This document shows positions 17,964-26,673 of a DNA stretch of 64,000 bases, piece by piece; within the stretch, counting starts at the first letter, position 1, and every line of letters begins with the position of its first letter. The stretch lies in assembly GCA_019637395.1 (NCBI GenBank), contig JAHBVR010000022.1, forward strand, positions 1-64,000. Direction: 5' to 3'. Source of the DNA: Vulcanimicrobiota bacterium. GTDB taxonomy: Bacteria; Vulcanimicrobiota; Xenobia; Xenobiales; JADMJV01. The position numbers and the translations under genes were made by a program. Under the pieces are notes generated by a model. That model had not been told where the DNA came from and made no database searches. It saw nothing but the letters and a program-made list of their open reading frames with translations.

Positions 17964-19427
17964 ATGAGTCCAAAAACGCGTTCCGGACTACGCCTTGGAC
18001 CCACCGTAAGGTGGGTCTTCGGGATCATTATCGGGCTGGTCTTGGCCAGGACCCTGGGAGCCGCCTGGGTGACGGCGCGCATGCAGGCTGACGCCCGGTT
18101 GGTGGAACGTACCTTTCGCATCGAACTGGCTCTGAGGTACGTGGATAAGTTGATCGTGGACGCCGAGAGCGGGCAGCGCGGTTTCGTCTATACGGGTAAG
18201 GAACACTACCTGGACCCCTACAACAATGCGGTCGCCGAAATACCTAAAGCCATCGAGCAGATCCAGGCTTTGATCGTGGATAGAGCCCAACACGAGCTGG
18301 TGAGCCAGCTTGAACCGTTGATTGAGGCCAAACTCAGCGAGCTCAAGGAAACCATTGACCTGCGTAAGGCCGGCCGGGAGCAGGAGTGCAGACAACTGGT
18401 TCTTTCCGACCGCGGTAAGGAAGTGATGGATAAGTTTCGCGCCAAACTGGCCGAGATCGATCGAGTTGAGGAAGATTTGCTCGAGCAGCGCCGCTCCAAC
18501 GCTCAGCGCACAACCGGTGATTTGAACGCCTTTAACTGGCTGAGCGGTTTGGGTGTGATCGCGGCCGCGCTGTTTTGCGGTACCTACTTGTCGCGCCATG
18601 TGGTGGGCTCGATCGCTCGCGTCATCCATACTCTGGCGGCCACAACCGCCGAGCTTTCGGTGGCTGTGGAGCAGCATGAGGCCATCGCGGCTGATCAAGC
18701 CGCGGCGGTGGTCGAAATCAGCACGACTACCGAGGAATTGAATGCTTCCTTTCGACAGGTCAGCGATCAATCCGAGAACGCTCTGTTCCGAGCTTCCGGC
18801 GCTCTGGATACGGCCAACGCGGGGGGCACCAGGGTGCAGGCCACTTTGTTGGGGGTGCAAAATTTAGAGGAGAAAGTGCGGGCCGTGGCCGAGCAGATTT
18901 CCCGACTCAAGGAGCACACCAGCCAGATCGGAGCCATTACTTCTTTTGTTACGGAAGTTGCCAATCAGACCAATATGCTGGCCCTGAACGCGGCCGTCGA
19001 GGCGGCGCGAGCCGGAGAACACGGTCGTGGGTTCGCGGTGGTGGCCGCCGAAATTCGTAAGCTGGCCGAGCAAAGCAAGACCTCGGCGGTGCGCATCACC
19101 GCCCTGGTCGGTGATACCCAGACGGCCAGCCGGGCCACCGCCGAGGCCAGCCAGGAAGGCATCACCGAGGTGGAAAGGGTGCGCCGCCTGGCCGACGAGA
19201 CGGCCGACGCATTTGAGTCGATCGCCAACGCCATGCACTCGGTGGTGGAAAGCACTCAACAGGCCTCTTTGAATGTACGCCAACAGATGATGGCCGTGGG
19301 CCAGGTGGCCGCGGCTATGGTCTCGCTGAGCAACGGCTCGCGCCAGACCTCGGCGGGCATTACCCAGACTCGCGTCGGCCTGGTGGATATCAAGGGATCG
19401 GCTCAGGAACTGGATTCGATCATTTGA
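17964..19427 (+). CDS. Methyl-accepting chemoreceptor with CHASE3-type sensor
   Basis: ATG 17964 follows GGAGAAG and gives 487 residues. Layout: a basic N-terminus; TM1 ([16 protein letters not shown]); an extracytoplasmic helical bundle (~40-175) with the CHASE3-like mark [18 protein letters not shown]2 ([17 protein letters not shown]); no obvious HAMP; then the cytoplasmic signalling coiled coil with a hairpin tip reading [20 protein letters not shown]. The tip binds CheW and CheA. It is divergent from the cheR operon and is its likely dedicated receptor. The upstream in-frame codon at 17889 would add a leader with no ribosome site. Confidence 0.93.
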   Translation: MSPKTRSGLRLGPTVRWVFGIIIGLVLARTLGAAWVTARMQADARLVERTFRIELALRYVDKLIVDAESGQRGFVYTGKEHYLDPYNNAVAEIPKAIEQIQALIVDRAQHELVSQLEPLIEAKLSELKETIDLRKAGREQECRQLVLSDRGKEVMDKFRAKLAEIDRVEEDLLEQRRSNAQRTTGDLNAFNWLSGLGVIAAALFCGTYLSRHVVGSIARVIHTLAATTAELSVAVEQHEAIAADQAAAVVEISTTTEELNASFRQVSDQSENALFRASGALDTANAGGTRVQATLLGVQNLEEKVRAVAEQISRLKEHTSQIGAITSFVTEVANQTNMLALNAAVEAARAGEHGRGFAVVAAEIRKLAEQSKTSAVRITALVGDTQTASRATAEASQEGITEVERVRRLADETADAFESIANAMHSVVESTQQASLNVRQQMMAVGQVAAAMVSLSNGSRQTSAGITQTRVGLVDIKGSAQELDSII

Positions 19428-19537
19428 AGTCGGTTCCTATCGGCTGGTTGGAGTTTGAGCTGGAGCCAGGTCGTGACCGGCGAGGACGGCTGCAATCGGG
19501 CGAAGAGTTTCACGCCTTCGGAAGGAGCGATGGTTTA

Positions 19538-20104
19538 ATGGAAGAGTTCTTTGAAAGCGCGGCGGCCTTTCGCGACTGGCTGGCCGAGAATCACCGGTCG
19601 GCGGCCTACCTATGGGTGGGCTTTCACAAGAAGGCCACGGGCCGCCCCACGCTGACCTGGCCCGAGGCCGTGGACGAGGCTCTCTGCTACGGCTGGATCG
19701 ATGGGTTGCGCAAGGGCATGGATGGCGAGCGCTATCGCATCCGCTTTACTCCGCGCCGCCGCGATAGCACCTGGAGCGCCGTCAATCTAAAGCGAGTGCC
19801 CGAACTGGTGGCCGACGGTCGCATGCAGCCGGAGGGCCTGGCCGTGTACGCGGGGCGGCGCGCTGACAAAGCCGAGCAGTACTCGTATGAACGCCAGCAG
19901 GCCGCTCTGGATGAGGAAAGCCTGGCCCACTTCCAGTCCCATCCCGAAGCTTGGGAATTTTGGTGCGCCCAGCCGCCTGGCTATCGCAAGCAGGCCACCT
20001 GGTGGGTCATCAGCGCCAAGAAGGCGGAAACGCGCCAACGCCGGTTGGACACTTTGATCGAGGACTCGAGACAGGGACGGCTGATCAAGGCTTTGGCGCG
20101 GTAA
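19538..20104 (+). CDS. YdeI/OmpD-associated family protein
   Basis: ATG 19538 gives 188 residues; GGAAGGAG lies at 19520-19527. The sequence fits the YdeI family: an N-terminal FRDWLAENH, then LWVGFHKKATGRPTLTWPEA, EALCYGWIDGLRKG, YRIRFTPRRRDSTWSAVN and a C-terminal TWWVISAKKAETRQRRLDTL. The family is linked to antimicrobial-peptide or bacteriocin tolerance in a few bacteria, but its molecular role is unsettled. It is cytoplasmic, with no signal peptide. It sits between the chemoreceptor and the deaminase-like gene with no clear operon partner. Confidence 0.85.
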   Translation: MEEFFESAAAFRDWLAENHRSAAYLWVGFHKKATGRPTLTWPEAVDEALCYGWIDGLRKGMDGERYRIRFTPRRRDSTWSAVNLKRVPELVADGRMQPEGLAVYAGRRADKAEQYSYERQQAALDEESLAHFQSHPEAWEFWCAQPPGYRKQATWWVISAKKAETRQRRLDTLIEDSRQGRLIKALAR

Positions 20105-20271
20105 CCGGCACGGTGGAAATGATCAGGCGGCTCTCCCTTTCGCCAGGCCAGGCTTTGGAGGCGGTCGGCCGGAGCAACGAAGCCGGGACATCGGCCGCCA
20201 GTTGTGGGGTGGATCTGCGCCGAACTGCAGAATTCTTGTGGATTAGTGTTCTAGAACAACCGGCTGCGCTC

Positions 20272-21375
20272 CTAGTGGACCAGGCGATGGAGGAACGTGG
20301 TCTGGGCGGCGGTTTCGAAAGACTGCTCGATTTGCTCAGGGCGGACCGCCTGGGACTGCAACAGCGAGCCGATTTCACCGGCCAGCGTGCTCTTTTGCAG
20401 CGAAGGCGCGTCGGTGCTGAAAGTGTAGCGAATGCCGAACTGGTCAAAAGCATTGAGGATGGTGCGGTAAGATTCGATGTTCTGTACGGCGCCCGTGAGC
20501 AAATTGGAGAGCATGCAGAGCTCGGCGGTGATACCGCGTTCGGCCATCAGCTTGAGTCCGCTGGCGTCTTCGTTTTCGCAGTAGGCCCGCACCGCCGTGA
20601 GCGGATGGCCGATGCGTTCCGGTTGGAGGGTTTTTACCGTCTGGAGGAAGGTCTCGAGGTCGATGGCGCGCGTTTCGCCGCAGTGCACGGTGCGGCCCAC
20701 CCTGGGCCCGGCCAGACGGTAGAGTTCGGCCATTTCCTCCAGGCGTGCCGGATCTTTCAAGGAATTGGACGACTCCGGGCCGGCCAGGTCCAGGCCCACC
20801 ACCGGCAGGCCCTCTTCCGACCAGCGGGCCACTTTTTTGGCCAGGATCAGGTTTTCTTCGAAGGGCAGGTCGCGCCCCAGGCAGACCATCAGCCCGGCTT
20901 TCAGATTGCCCTTGTAGGCGGTGCGGATTTCGTTGACGGCCGAGCAGGCGGCCAGCATGACCCGATCCAGATCCCAAATGCCGTTGCCGTTGCGCTTCAT
21001 CGGATTGAAGCGCAACTCCAGGGCGCGAATGGGCAGTTGTTGCTTGTCGGGGGTGGTGGCCTCGCCTTCCAGATCCACCGCCAGGGAACCGCCGGTGCGG
21101 GCCGCGCCGTTGAGGGCGATGAGCACGCTTTCGCGCACGGCCTGGGGACCGCTCTGGATGCGCTCGGCCACTTCATAGATTTCCAGATAGCGCTCCAGCG
21201 TGCCCGAGTTATCACGGCGGCGGTGCAGCAGGCTGGCGAATTCGTGGTAGCTTTGCACGGGCAGGCGAATGCCGCGGTCCACAGCCGCTTCGTAGAGCCG
21301 GTGGATGGGCACGGCGCCGCCCAGGTGGACGTGTTGTTCCACCACGCCGGCTTCCGGGATTTGCAGGTTGATCAT
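20272..21375 (-). CDS. Adenosine-deaminase-like metallohydrolase with altered active site
   Basis: The 367-residue protein has the adenosine/AMP deaminase layout: zinc ligands in EQHVHLGGA, then TVHCGE (usually HAGE), ERIGHP, and FSTDAPSL (usually a T-D-D-P block). The metal-binding His and first Asp are kept. The second Asp, which in adenosine deaminase contacts the purine ring, is Ala, so the substrate may not be adenosine. Length is normal for the family. It overlaps the upstream HTTM gene by 4 bases, which implies co-translation with a membrane protein, an unusual pairing. Confidence 0.75.
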   Translation of the reverse strand: MINLQIPEAGVVEQHVHLGGAVPIHRLYEAAVDRGIRLPVQSYHEFASLLHRRRDNSGTLERYLEIYEVAERIQSGPQAVRESVLIALNGAARTGGSLAVDLEGEATTPDKQQLPIRALELRFNPMKRNGNGIWDLDRVMLAACSAVNEIRTAYKGNLKAGLMVCLGRDLPFEENLILAKKVARWSEEGLPVVGLDLAGPESSNSLKDPARLEEMAELYRLAGPRVGRTVHCGETRAIDLETFLQTVKTLQPERIGHPLTAVRAYCENEDASGLKLMAERGITAELCMLSNLLTGAVQNIESYRTILNAFDQFGIRYTFSTDAPSLQKSTLAGEIGSLLQSQAVRPEQIEQSFETAAQTTFLHRLVH

Positions 21376-22797
21376 TTGGGGGTAAAGCTCCCTACATTGG
21401 CCGACTCGCGCACCGGACTGAATTTGGAGGGGGCGGTGAAGTCGAAGTCAGGCTGCAGCTTTTCTTCGCTGACCTGATGGGTATCGAAGTCGACTCGGAA
21501 ATTTCCTACGTGCACGAAGACAAAACGGTCTTTGAGTTTGTGAATGGAGACGTATTCGTAGCGCAGCTTTTCTACAGGTCGGCCCAGCGCGTGCTGGATC
21601 GATTGACTGTATTTGAGGAGTTTGTCCTCGAACATCCGGCGGTTGGACGGAAAGTATTTGAGAGTAGTGAAGACGCTGACCGAGGCGATCGACTCGCTGA
21701 CGTGCCAGAACCGTAATTTAAGGAGCGGGTTTTTCCAGTTGCGCAGGGTGAGGACACTTTCATCCAGGATGGGCCGTTCGGGATTTTCCTCGTAAATTCG
21801 GATATAAAAATTGGTGACGTCGGGAGTGAAGACCCGCCACATGATCAGCGGAACCTTGTTGGCGTAAGTGCTCACCCACTTTTGCAGAGGCTCGGGCAGC
21901 GAGCGGTTGGCAAAAAGGTTATAGTACTGCATGAATTTGACCAGGGGGAGCAGTGCCAAGAAGACCCAGATCAGGACGTGGCCCCATTGCAAGATGGTTT
22001 CGGGCGTTTGGAGGTGGAACGGGGTGCCGGCGCTGAGACTGGGGCCGAAACCCGGAAAATAGCAGAGGGGAAGTACGCTCATGAGCCAGGCCAGCCGGCC
22101 CAGCCGAATGAGCAGAGCCACGTAGAGAAAGCTGAGGCTGATGGCGATGGCACCAATGACCCGGGTCGGCGGAAAGAGCATCATGACTCCCGCCGCGAAT
22201 TCGACGCCGGAAGCCAGCCAGTTTTGGGCGCGGAACCACCAGTGGCCGGGGTTGAGCTTGAGGAAGACCGGCCAGAAGTAGCCCCACAACGGGTTGACGC
22301 AACCATATTCCATGCCGTCGTGGTGCAGATAGCCCACCATGTATTTGTAGGTGCCGGCGCAGATCATGATGACGGCGAAGTCGATCTGCATGACCCACCA
22401 GATCTGGTTGGGGAGCTTACCCGATGCGTCCAAGAAGGCCGAGAGTTGCAGCAGCACCAGATAGAGGGCGGTCCAGTGGCTCATGAAACCGGGAGCGCCG
22501 GCACCGCGGCGGATGCTGCTCCAGCGCGTGTCGATATAGTAGTGGCGGTAGAGGATGTAGAAAAAGCAACTGGCCGCCAGCTTGAACAGGCGGTTGCCGA
22601 ACATGAGGGAGAGGCCGGCGGCCAGCCAGGCCAGTTTGAGCTTGCGAGTATAGGTGGAGTTCTCGCCCTCGTAACCGCGCTCTTCGATTTTGCCGAAGAA
22701 GACGGTGAACATGGGCAGGTAGGCCAGCAGGTCGATCAGCCAGAGGAAGCCCACCAACCAGCAAAAGATGTCAAAGTTCACCCCTTCGTATTGCACC
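21372..22797 (-). CDS. HTTM-domain (vitamin K-dependent gamma-carboxylase-like) membrane protein
   Basis: A polytopic protein of ~475 residues with helices such as IFCWLVGFLWLIDLLAYLP, FAVIMICAGTYKYMVGYLHH and LASGVEFAAGVMMLFPP, ending in a ~120-residue soluble tail. The layout and the WWVMQIDFAVIMICAGTYKY region match bacterial HTTM proteins related to gamma-carboxylase. Catalysis is not established for most bacterial members. The start is uncertain: GTG at 22797 or 22781 fits the family, while the reading frame remains open to 22895 only because it crosses the first tandem-repeat unit. It is translationally coupled to the deaminase-like gene. Confidence 0.75.
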
Positions 22798-22829
22798 GGG
22801 GAAGCCGCCTTGAAACCAGACCTCCTCTG

Positions 22830-23410
22830 TTCCCGCGTGGCGGTAACCTTGTTGCGGTTCGCCGGCCGCGGGCTGTTGTCGTGTGAGGGTGACATTGTTG
22901 CGGGTCACCGGCGACAGATGGCGGGGCAGGGGCTGTTGTCGTGTGAGGGTAACTTTGTTGCGGTTCGCCGGCAACAGGCGGCGGGCAGGGGCTGTTGCCG
23001 TGTGGCGGTAACCTTGTTGCGGACCAGCGGTAACAGACGAAGGGGCGGGGCGTGTTGCCGTGTGGCGGTAACCTTGTTGCGGACTACCGGCAACAGGCGG
23101 CGGGCAGGGGCTGTTGCCGTATAGCGGTAACATTGTTGCGGGTTGCCAGCAACAGGCGGCGGGGCAGAGGGGTATGTTGCTGTGTGGCGGTAACATTGTT
23201 GCGGACTACCGGTAACAGACGAAAGGGCGGGGGTGTGTTGCCGTGTTGCGGTAACTTTGTTGCGGGTCACCGGCGACAGACGGCGGGCACCGGCCGGTTA
23301 TCGTGTGGCAGTAACATTGTTGCGGACCAGCGGTAACAGTCGAAGGAGCGGGGCGTGTTCCTGTGTGGCGGTAACCTTGTTGCGGTTCACCGGCAACAGG
23401 CGGCGGGCAG
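22830..23410. repeat. Tandem array of about ten ~60-bp repeats
   Basis: The core CGGTAACNTTGTTGCGG recurs with GTAAC/GTGAC at 22843, 22889, 22949, 23008, 23068, 23127, 23190, 23251, 23311 and 23371; spacings are 46, then 59-63. Two unit types alternate irregularly: one continues with CCGGCAACAGGCGGCGGGCA, the other with GCGGTAACAGACGAAGGGGC. Units end in TGTTGCC, which can pair with the next GGTAAC across a 5-base loop, so each border could fold. The variable period breaks frame, so it does not encode protein. It lies between two leftward genes, just upstream of the HTTM gene. Confidence 0.9.
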
Positions 23411-23475
23411 GCCGGGTCGACGGGGCAGCGGGGCCCCCCCGGCGGTAAATGCCCGGCGGGCCATCGGCAACGTGC

Positions 23476-24063
23476 TTACCGGCTGACCAGCGCGAATTTC
23501 TGGGCGCGGCCGTTGTGCAGCCAGACCTGCACTTCGACGCCGCTGGCCAGGGGGAAGCTGTGGCGGGTGGAGCCGTCGCGTTCGGTCTTCTGCGACTCGC
23601 GGCGGGTGGGCAGGGCCGCGCGTAATTGGGCCAGCTCGACTTTGTCGCCGGCCTTCCATTCGCGTTCGTCCACCTGGAGGGTCCTGGCCTCGAGCACCTG
23701 GACCAGCGAAGTCCCTTTGAATATCAGCCGTTTCGAGGGTTGCACCGCCCCTTTGGACATTCCCAGCATATAGCCGTCGGCGCTGATGCTGGCGCTAAAG
23801 TCTTGGGGTAGCGGCGTTTCTTCGGCAACGGGCGTAGCCGTGGCCATCGGCTGGGGCGTGCCGGTCACCGCCACATTCACCTGGGCGCCCCCGGACTGGA
23901 TCTCCACGCGGCGCGCCGGGGTCTGGTGCACCATGGGCCGCACCTCGGCGGGGCGGGGGCGCAGGAAATACCAGAGGGCGAGGATAGCGGCCGCGGCCAC
24001 CACCAGCAGGCAGCCCACGGCTGCGCAGGATACGAGCAGGCATTCACCACGATTTCTTCTCAT
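23476..24063 (-). CDS. Single-pass membrane protein, unknown
   Basis: ATG 24063 gives 195 residues: MRRNRGE, then one membrane helix (LLVVAAAAILALWYFL), then an extracytoplasmic part with a Thr/Pro-rich linker and a C-terminal domain (FKGTSLVQVLEARTLQV ... HSFPLASGVEVQVWLHNGR). No family is recognised. Earlier in-frame starts at 24108 and 24195 would overlap the divergent gene, so 24063 is preferred, though its ribosome site is weak. The gene ends just before the GC-rich edge of the 60-bp repeat array. Confidence 0.55.
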   Translation of the reverse strand: MRRNRGECLLVSCAAVGCLLVVAAAAILALWYFLRPRPAEVRPMVHQTPARRVEIQSGGAQVNVAVTGTPQPMATATPVAEETPLPQDFSASISADGYMLGMSKGAVQPSKRLIFKGTSLVQVLEARTLQVDEREWKAGDKVELAQLRAALPTRRESQKTERDGSTRHSFPLASGVEVQVWLHNGRAQKFALVSR

Positions 24064-24117
24064 GGCTTTGTAGTCTAAGGGTAGGAATTCGGACTGTCCA
24101 TCTTGCATTGGCTCCAG

Positions 24118-25515
24118 GTGAAGCCCCTCTGGTTCTTTTTGTGTTGTTGTCTTGGATTGGTCCGTCTCGGACTGGCCGAACCCCTGAGTTATCAAAAGGA
24201 ATTCGAGCTGCAGCTGTGCCCGGACGGGAGCAAACTGGAGCCGCCGCTGAGCGGCGACGCCGAAGCCACGATGAAACTGGTGCGAGAGCTCTTCGAACGG
24301 GCCGGACCCAAGATCGGCAGCCGCTTTGTCGAGTCATGCTATCTTCTTTGCCTGGGCGACCTGCGCCCGTATGCGGCCTGGAACGGCTTTATGACCGATC
24401 CGCAGCCTCAGGATGATGAAGTCATCGATAACCTGAACCGCTATCTGGTGCCGCGCGGTTACTCCCTGCATCTGCACAAACCTCGGCCGGGGGAGAAGCA
24501 GGGCTCCTTCTCGCTGCACAGCCTCGAGGGCCTCGACAAGCGCACCCGCGAGACCCGGCTGGCCTGGATTCCACGCTACCGGCGCGAAACCGGCTGGCCG
24601 GGCTATTACAGGTGGAAGAAAGAGATCTATAGGCGCCTGCCTGAAAAAGGTCCCTACAACTTCGATAAAGTCGAGGGCGTGATGCTCGGCTACCCGGACG
24701 TCGCCGTGGAGCACTTTGAAAACCTGGTCTGGTCGGATTGGCCCACCACGGTGGATGCCTACCTTCCGGAAAGCCGCTTTTACACGTGCGGATTGCCCAT
24801 CTATTCCCTGCGCTGGCAGGATGCCGCCGATCCCGGGCTGGTGGCCCTCGAGAGTGAATGGCGCACCTTTCTGGCGGCCGCCTGGGCTTCGCCCACGCAT
24901 AAGGCGCTGGCTCGCGAGCAGGCTTTCATACACGCCCGCCGCCAGAGAACTCTCGAGGAGGCCAAACCGGATACCCTGCCCAACGGCGACGCGCGCTACG
25001 CCGAGGCGTTCCGTTATGGCTATACCTGGCGGGCTCGCGAAGAGTGCGAGCTGGATTCAGACCTGGAGCGCTGGCTACCCGCCCACGCCGGCGACCTGTG
25101 CCAGGCGCTGGCGGAGAACTCGAATTTGCAGGAGGTGGCCCGGGCTTCGGGCCATCCCCGGCTGCGCTCGGAACATCTGTGGTCCTGGATCCTGCGCGGG
25201 TCCTGCCTGCCCGACAGTGACGCCGGGCGTCTCTTTGAGGTTTTCCAGCGGCAGCACCCGGATGTCCTCTTGCAGCTTTACCGCAAACAACTGAACGACA
25301 AGGCCGAGCAGATCCTCCGGCGGGGGGAGACGGACAACCCGGGCTGGGACGGCCAGGCCTTTGCGCAAATGCTGGGATGTTCTTACTGCCGTTCGCTATT
25401 TCCCCAACTGGCCGGTTGGGAACAGCAGGTCGTCCTGAAGGCGGCCCGCTCGCGTTCCGGCTACGCGCCCCTGGCCCGATTGCTGCAAGCAAGCCCTTAC
25501 GCCGGGAAAGTTTAG
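24118..25515 (+). CDS. Secreted protein of unknown function
   Basis: The GTG at 24118 puts a classic signal peptide at the N-terminus (MKPLWFFLCCCLGLVRLGLA, cleavage near AEP); a TTG 15 bases earlier is the alternative. The mature ~445 residues are rich in Trp, Arg and Glu and mainly helical, with conserved-looking pieces such as WIPRYRRETGWPGYYRWKKE and YLPESRFYTCGLPIYSL. No known domain is seen. It is divergent from the membrane protein at 23476-24063, with only ~54 bases between starts. Its stop overlaps the convergent small Gly-rich protein gene by 4 bases. Confidence 0.55.
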   Translation: MKPLWFFLCCCLGLVRLGLAEPLSYQKEFELQLCPDGSKLEPPLSGDAEATMKLVRELFERAGPKIGSRFVESCYLLCLGDLRPYAAWNGFMTDPQPQDDEVIDNLNRYLVPRGYSLHLHKPRPGEKQGSFSLHSLEGLDKRTRETRLAWIPRYRRETGWPGYYRWKKEIYRRLPEKGPYNFDKVEGVMLGYPDVAVEHFENLVWSDWPTTVDAYLPESRFYTCGLPIYSLRWQDAADPGLVALESEWRTFLAAAWASPTHKALAREQAFIHARRQRTLEEAKPDTLPNGDARYAEAFRYGYTWRAREECELDSDLERWLPAHAGDLCQALAENSNLQEVARASGHPRLRSEHLWSWILRGSCLPDSDAGRLFEVFQRQHPDVLLQLYRKQLNDKAEQILRRGETDNPGWDGQAFAQMLGCSYCRSLFPQLAGWEQQVVLKAARSRSGYAPLARLLQASPYAGKV

Positions 25516-25901
25516 CCGAAGAGCCAGGCTACCAGGGTGCCGGTGCCGGCCGCGCCCATCACGCCCGCGCCGGGTAGACCGGCCAGGGTAGCGATGCCCG
25601 CGCCCACGGCGGCACCGCCGGCCATCAGAGCGGCTTTCTTGGGGGAACCGGCGAAGAAGCCGGCCAGTGCGCCCGAACCGGCGGCCGACATCACAGCTTC
25701 ACTCGGCAGTCCGCACCACTTGGCCAGACCCGCTCCGATGAGAGCACCACCGCCAATATTCACCGGGGTTTCATACTGTTCCCAGAACTCCATGATGGCG
25801 TTCTGCTGTTTGGGTTCCTCGGGAGGCTTGGGAGAATCCCCGCCGTCGTTTTTCTTGAGAGCCTTAGGCTGATGGAACTGGGGGGTATTTTGAACTCGCA
25901 T
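25512..25901 (-). CDS. Small glycine-zipper membrane protein
   Basis: The 129-residue product has a polar N-terminal ~45 residues (Lys/Pro/Gln-rich), then a Gly/Ala-rich hydrophobic region of glycine-zipper type: IGGGALIGAGLAKWCGL, SAAGSGALAGFFAG, LMAGGAAVGAGIATLAGL, GVMGAAGTGTLVAWLFG. Such sequences pack as oligomeric membrane helices and occur in some bacteriocins, holins and envelope proteins. Which of these applies cannot be told here. There is no leader-peptide GG cleavage site or maturation gene nearby, so a bacteriocin call is not supported. Confidence 0.55.
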   Translation of the reverse strand: MRVQNTPQFHQPKALKKNDGGDSPKPPEEPKQQNAIMEFWEQYETPVNIGGGALIGAGLAKWCGLPSEAVMSAAGSGALAGFFAGSPKKAALMAGGAAVGAGIATLAGLPGAGVMGAAGTGTLVAWLFG

Positions 25902-25969
25902 TGGTCATTCTCCCTGTGCTTCTTTGTGTATGAGATGAAGGTAGGCGAGGGGACTTAAAAAGTTCTGAC

Positions 25970-26614
25970 CTAGATCCCGAGGAGAAGTCGTCCGAGCAAT
26001 TCGTCGAGCACGTGGGCGGTGGCTCCCCAGACAATGTCTTCGTCGAGTTCGAAGAAGTGGATGGCCAGTCCCGAGATTTCCGGTAGATCCCAGATCTCCT
26101 GATGGTAAACCCCCTTCTCCCAGAGGCGGGCCAGCGGGACGCGCAGCACCTGCTCGACCTCGTCGGGGTTGGGCCGCAGAGTGGGTGGTTTGGGCAGCCA
26201 GCCCACCAGGGGCAGGATGGCCACTTCCAGTTTGCGCGTGGAAAAGGGGCTGAGGTTCCCCAGGATTTCGACTTCCTCGGGATCGAGGCCGACTTCCTCG
26301 AAGGCTTCGCGCAGCGCCGCCGCTCGCGGGGTCTCGTCCGGTTCCAGGCGGCCGCCGGGAAAAGATACTTCGCTGGTGTGCGAGCGCAGACTGGCGGCCC
26401 GGCGCGTAAGCAACACGCACAGGCAGCCGTCTTCCTCGAAGAGGGCGCAGAGCACGGCCGCTCGGATGGAGCCCGGCCAGGTCTCCCGGGTCACCGGGGC
26501 CAGCGCCTGCTGGACCAGCTCCTTGGTCAGCAAGGGGATCTCCGCGATGTCTTGCCAGCGCGGCGCGGACCCGAGCTGGAAGCCGGGCGGGCGGGGAATT
26601 TTCTGGATCTTCAC
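25970..26614 (-). CDS. Nudix hydrolase, CoA-pyrophosphatase-like
   Basis: The 214-residue protein has a complete Nudix box: GGRLEPDETPRAAALREAFE followed directly by EVGLDPEEV, with the metal-binding REAFEEVG. Just before it is SEVSFPGG, and further on LSPFSTRKLEVAILPLVGWL; together these recall the CoA/acyl-CoA pyrophosphatase (NudL) group. The UPF0035-type mark of that group is only partly matched, so the substrate is uncertain. It is divergent from the polyamine-synthase-like gene, with 59 bases between starts. Confidence 0.85.
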   Translation of the reverse strand: MKIQKIPRPPGFQLGSAPRWQDIAEIPLLTKELVQQALAPVTRETWPGSIRAAVLCALFEEDGCLCVLLTRRAASLRSHTSEVSFPGGRLEPDETPRAAALREAFEEVGLDPEEVEILGNLSPFSTRKLEVAILPLVGWLPKPPTLRPNPDEVEQVLRVPLARLWEKGVYHQEIWDLPEISGLAIHFFELDEDIVWGATAHVLDELLGRLLLGI

Positions 26615-26673
26615 TGCCGATCCGTTTCCTGCCTCGGGCGGTTTTCCTCGCCGCCCGCCGAAGAGCCCGGTCT

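Noticed and set aside
19951-21477. Open frame of 508 codons on the + strand
   Set aside because: It is antisense to the deaminase-like gene and lacks any recognisable motif.
22768-23336. Open frames of ~90-140 codons across the 60-bp array
   Set aside because: They read only the repeat (NKVTATRQ-type and GNRRR-type strings), and the irregular 59-63-base spacing breaks each frame.
22830-23410. CRISPR array
   Set aside because: Adjacent units resemble each other over their full length, with no unique spacers, and no cas gene is near.
25512-25901. Bacteriocin call for the Gly-rich small protein
   Set aside because: There is no double-Gly leader cleavage site, no maturation or transport gene next to it, and glycine zippers occur in many unrelated membrane proteins.
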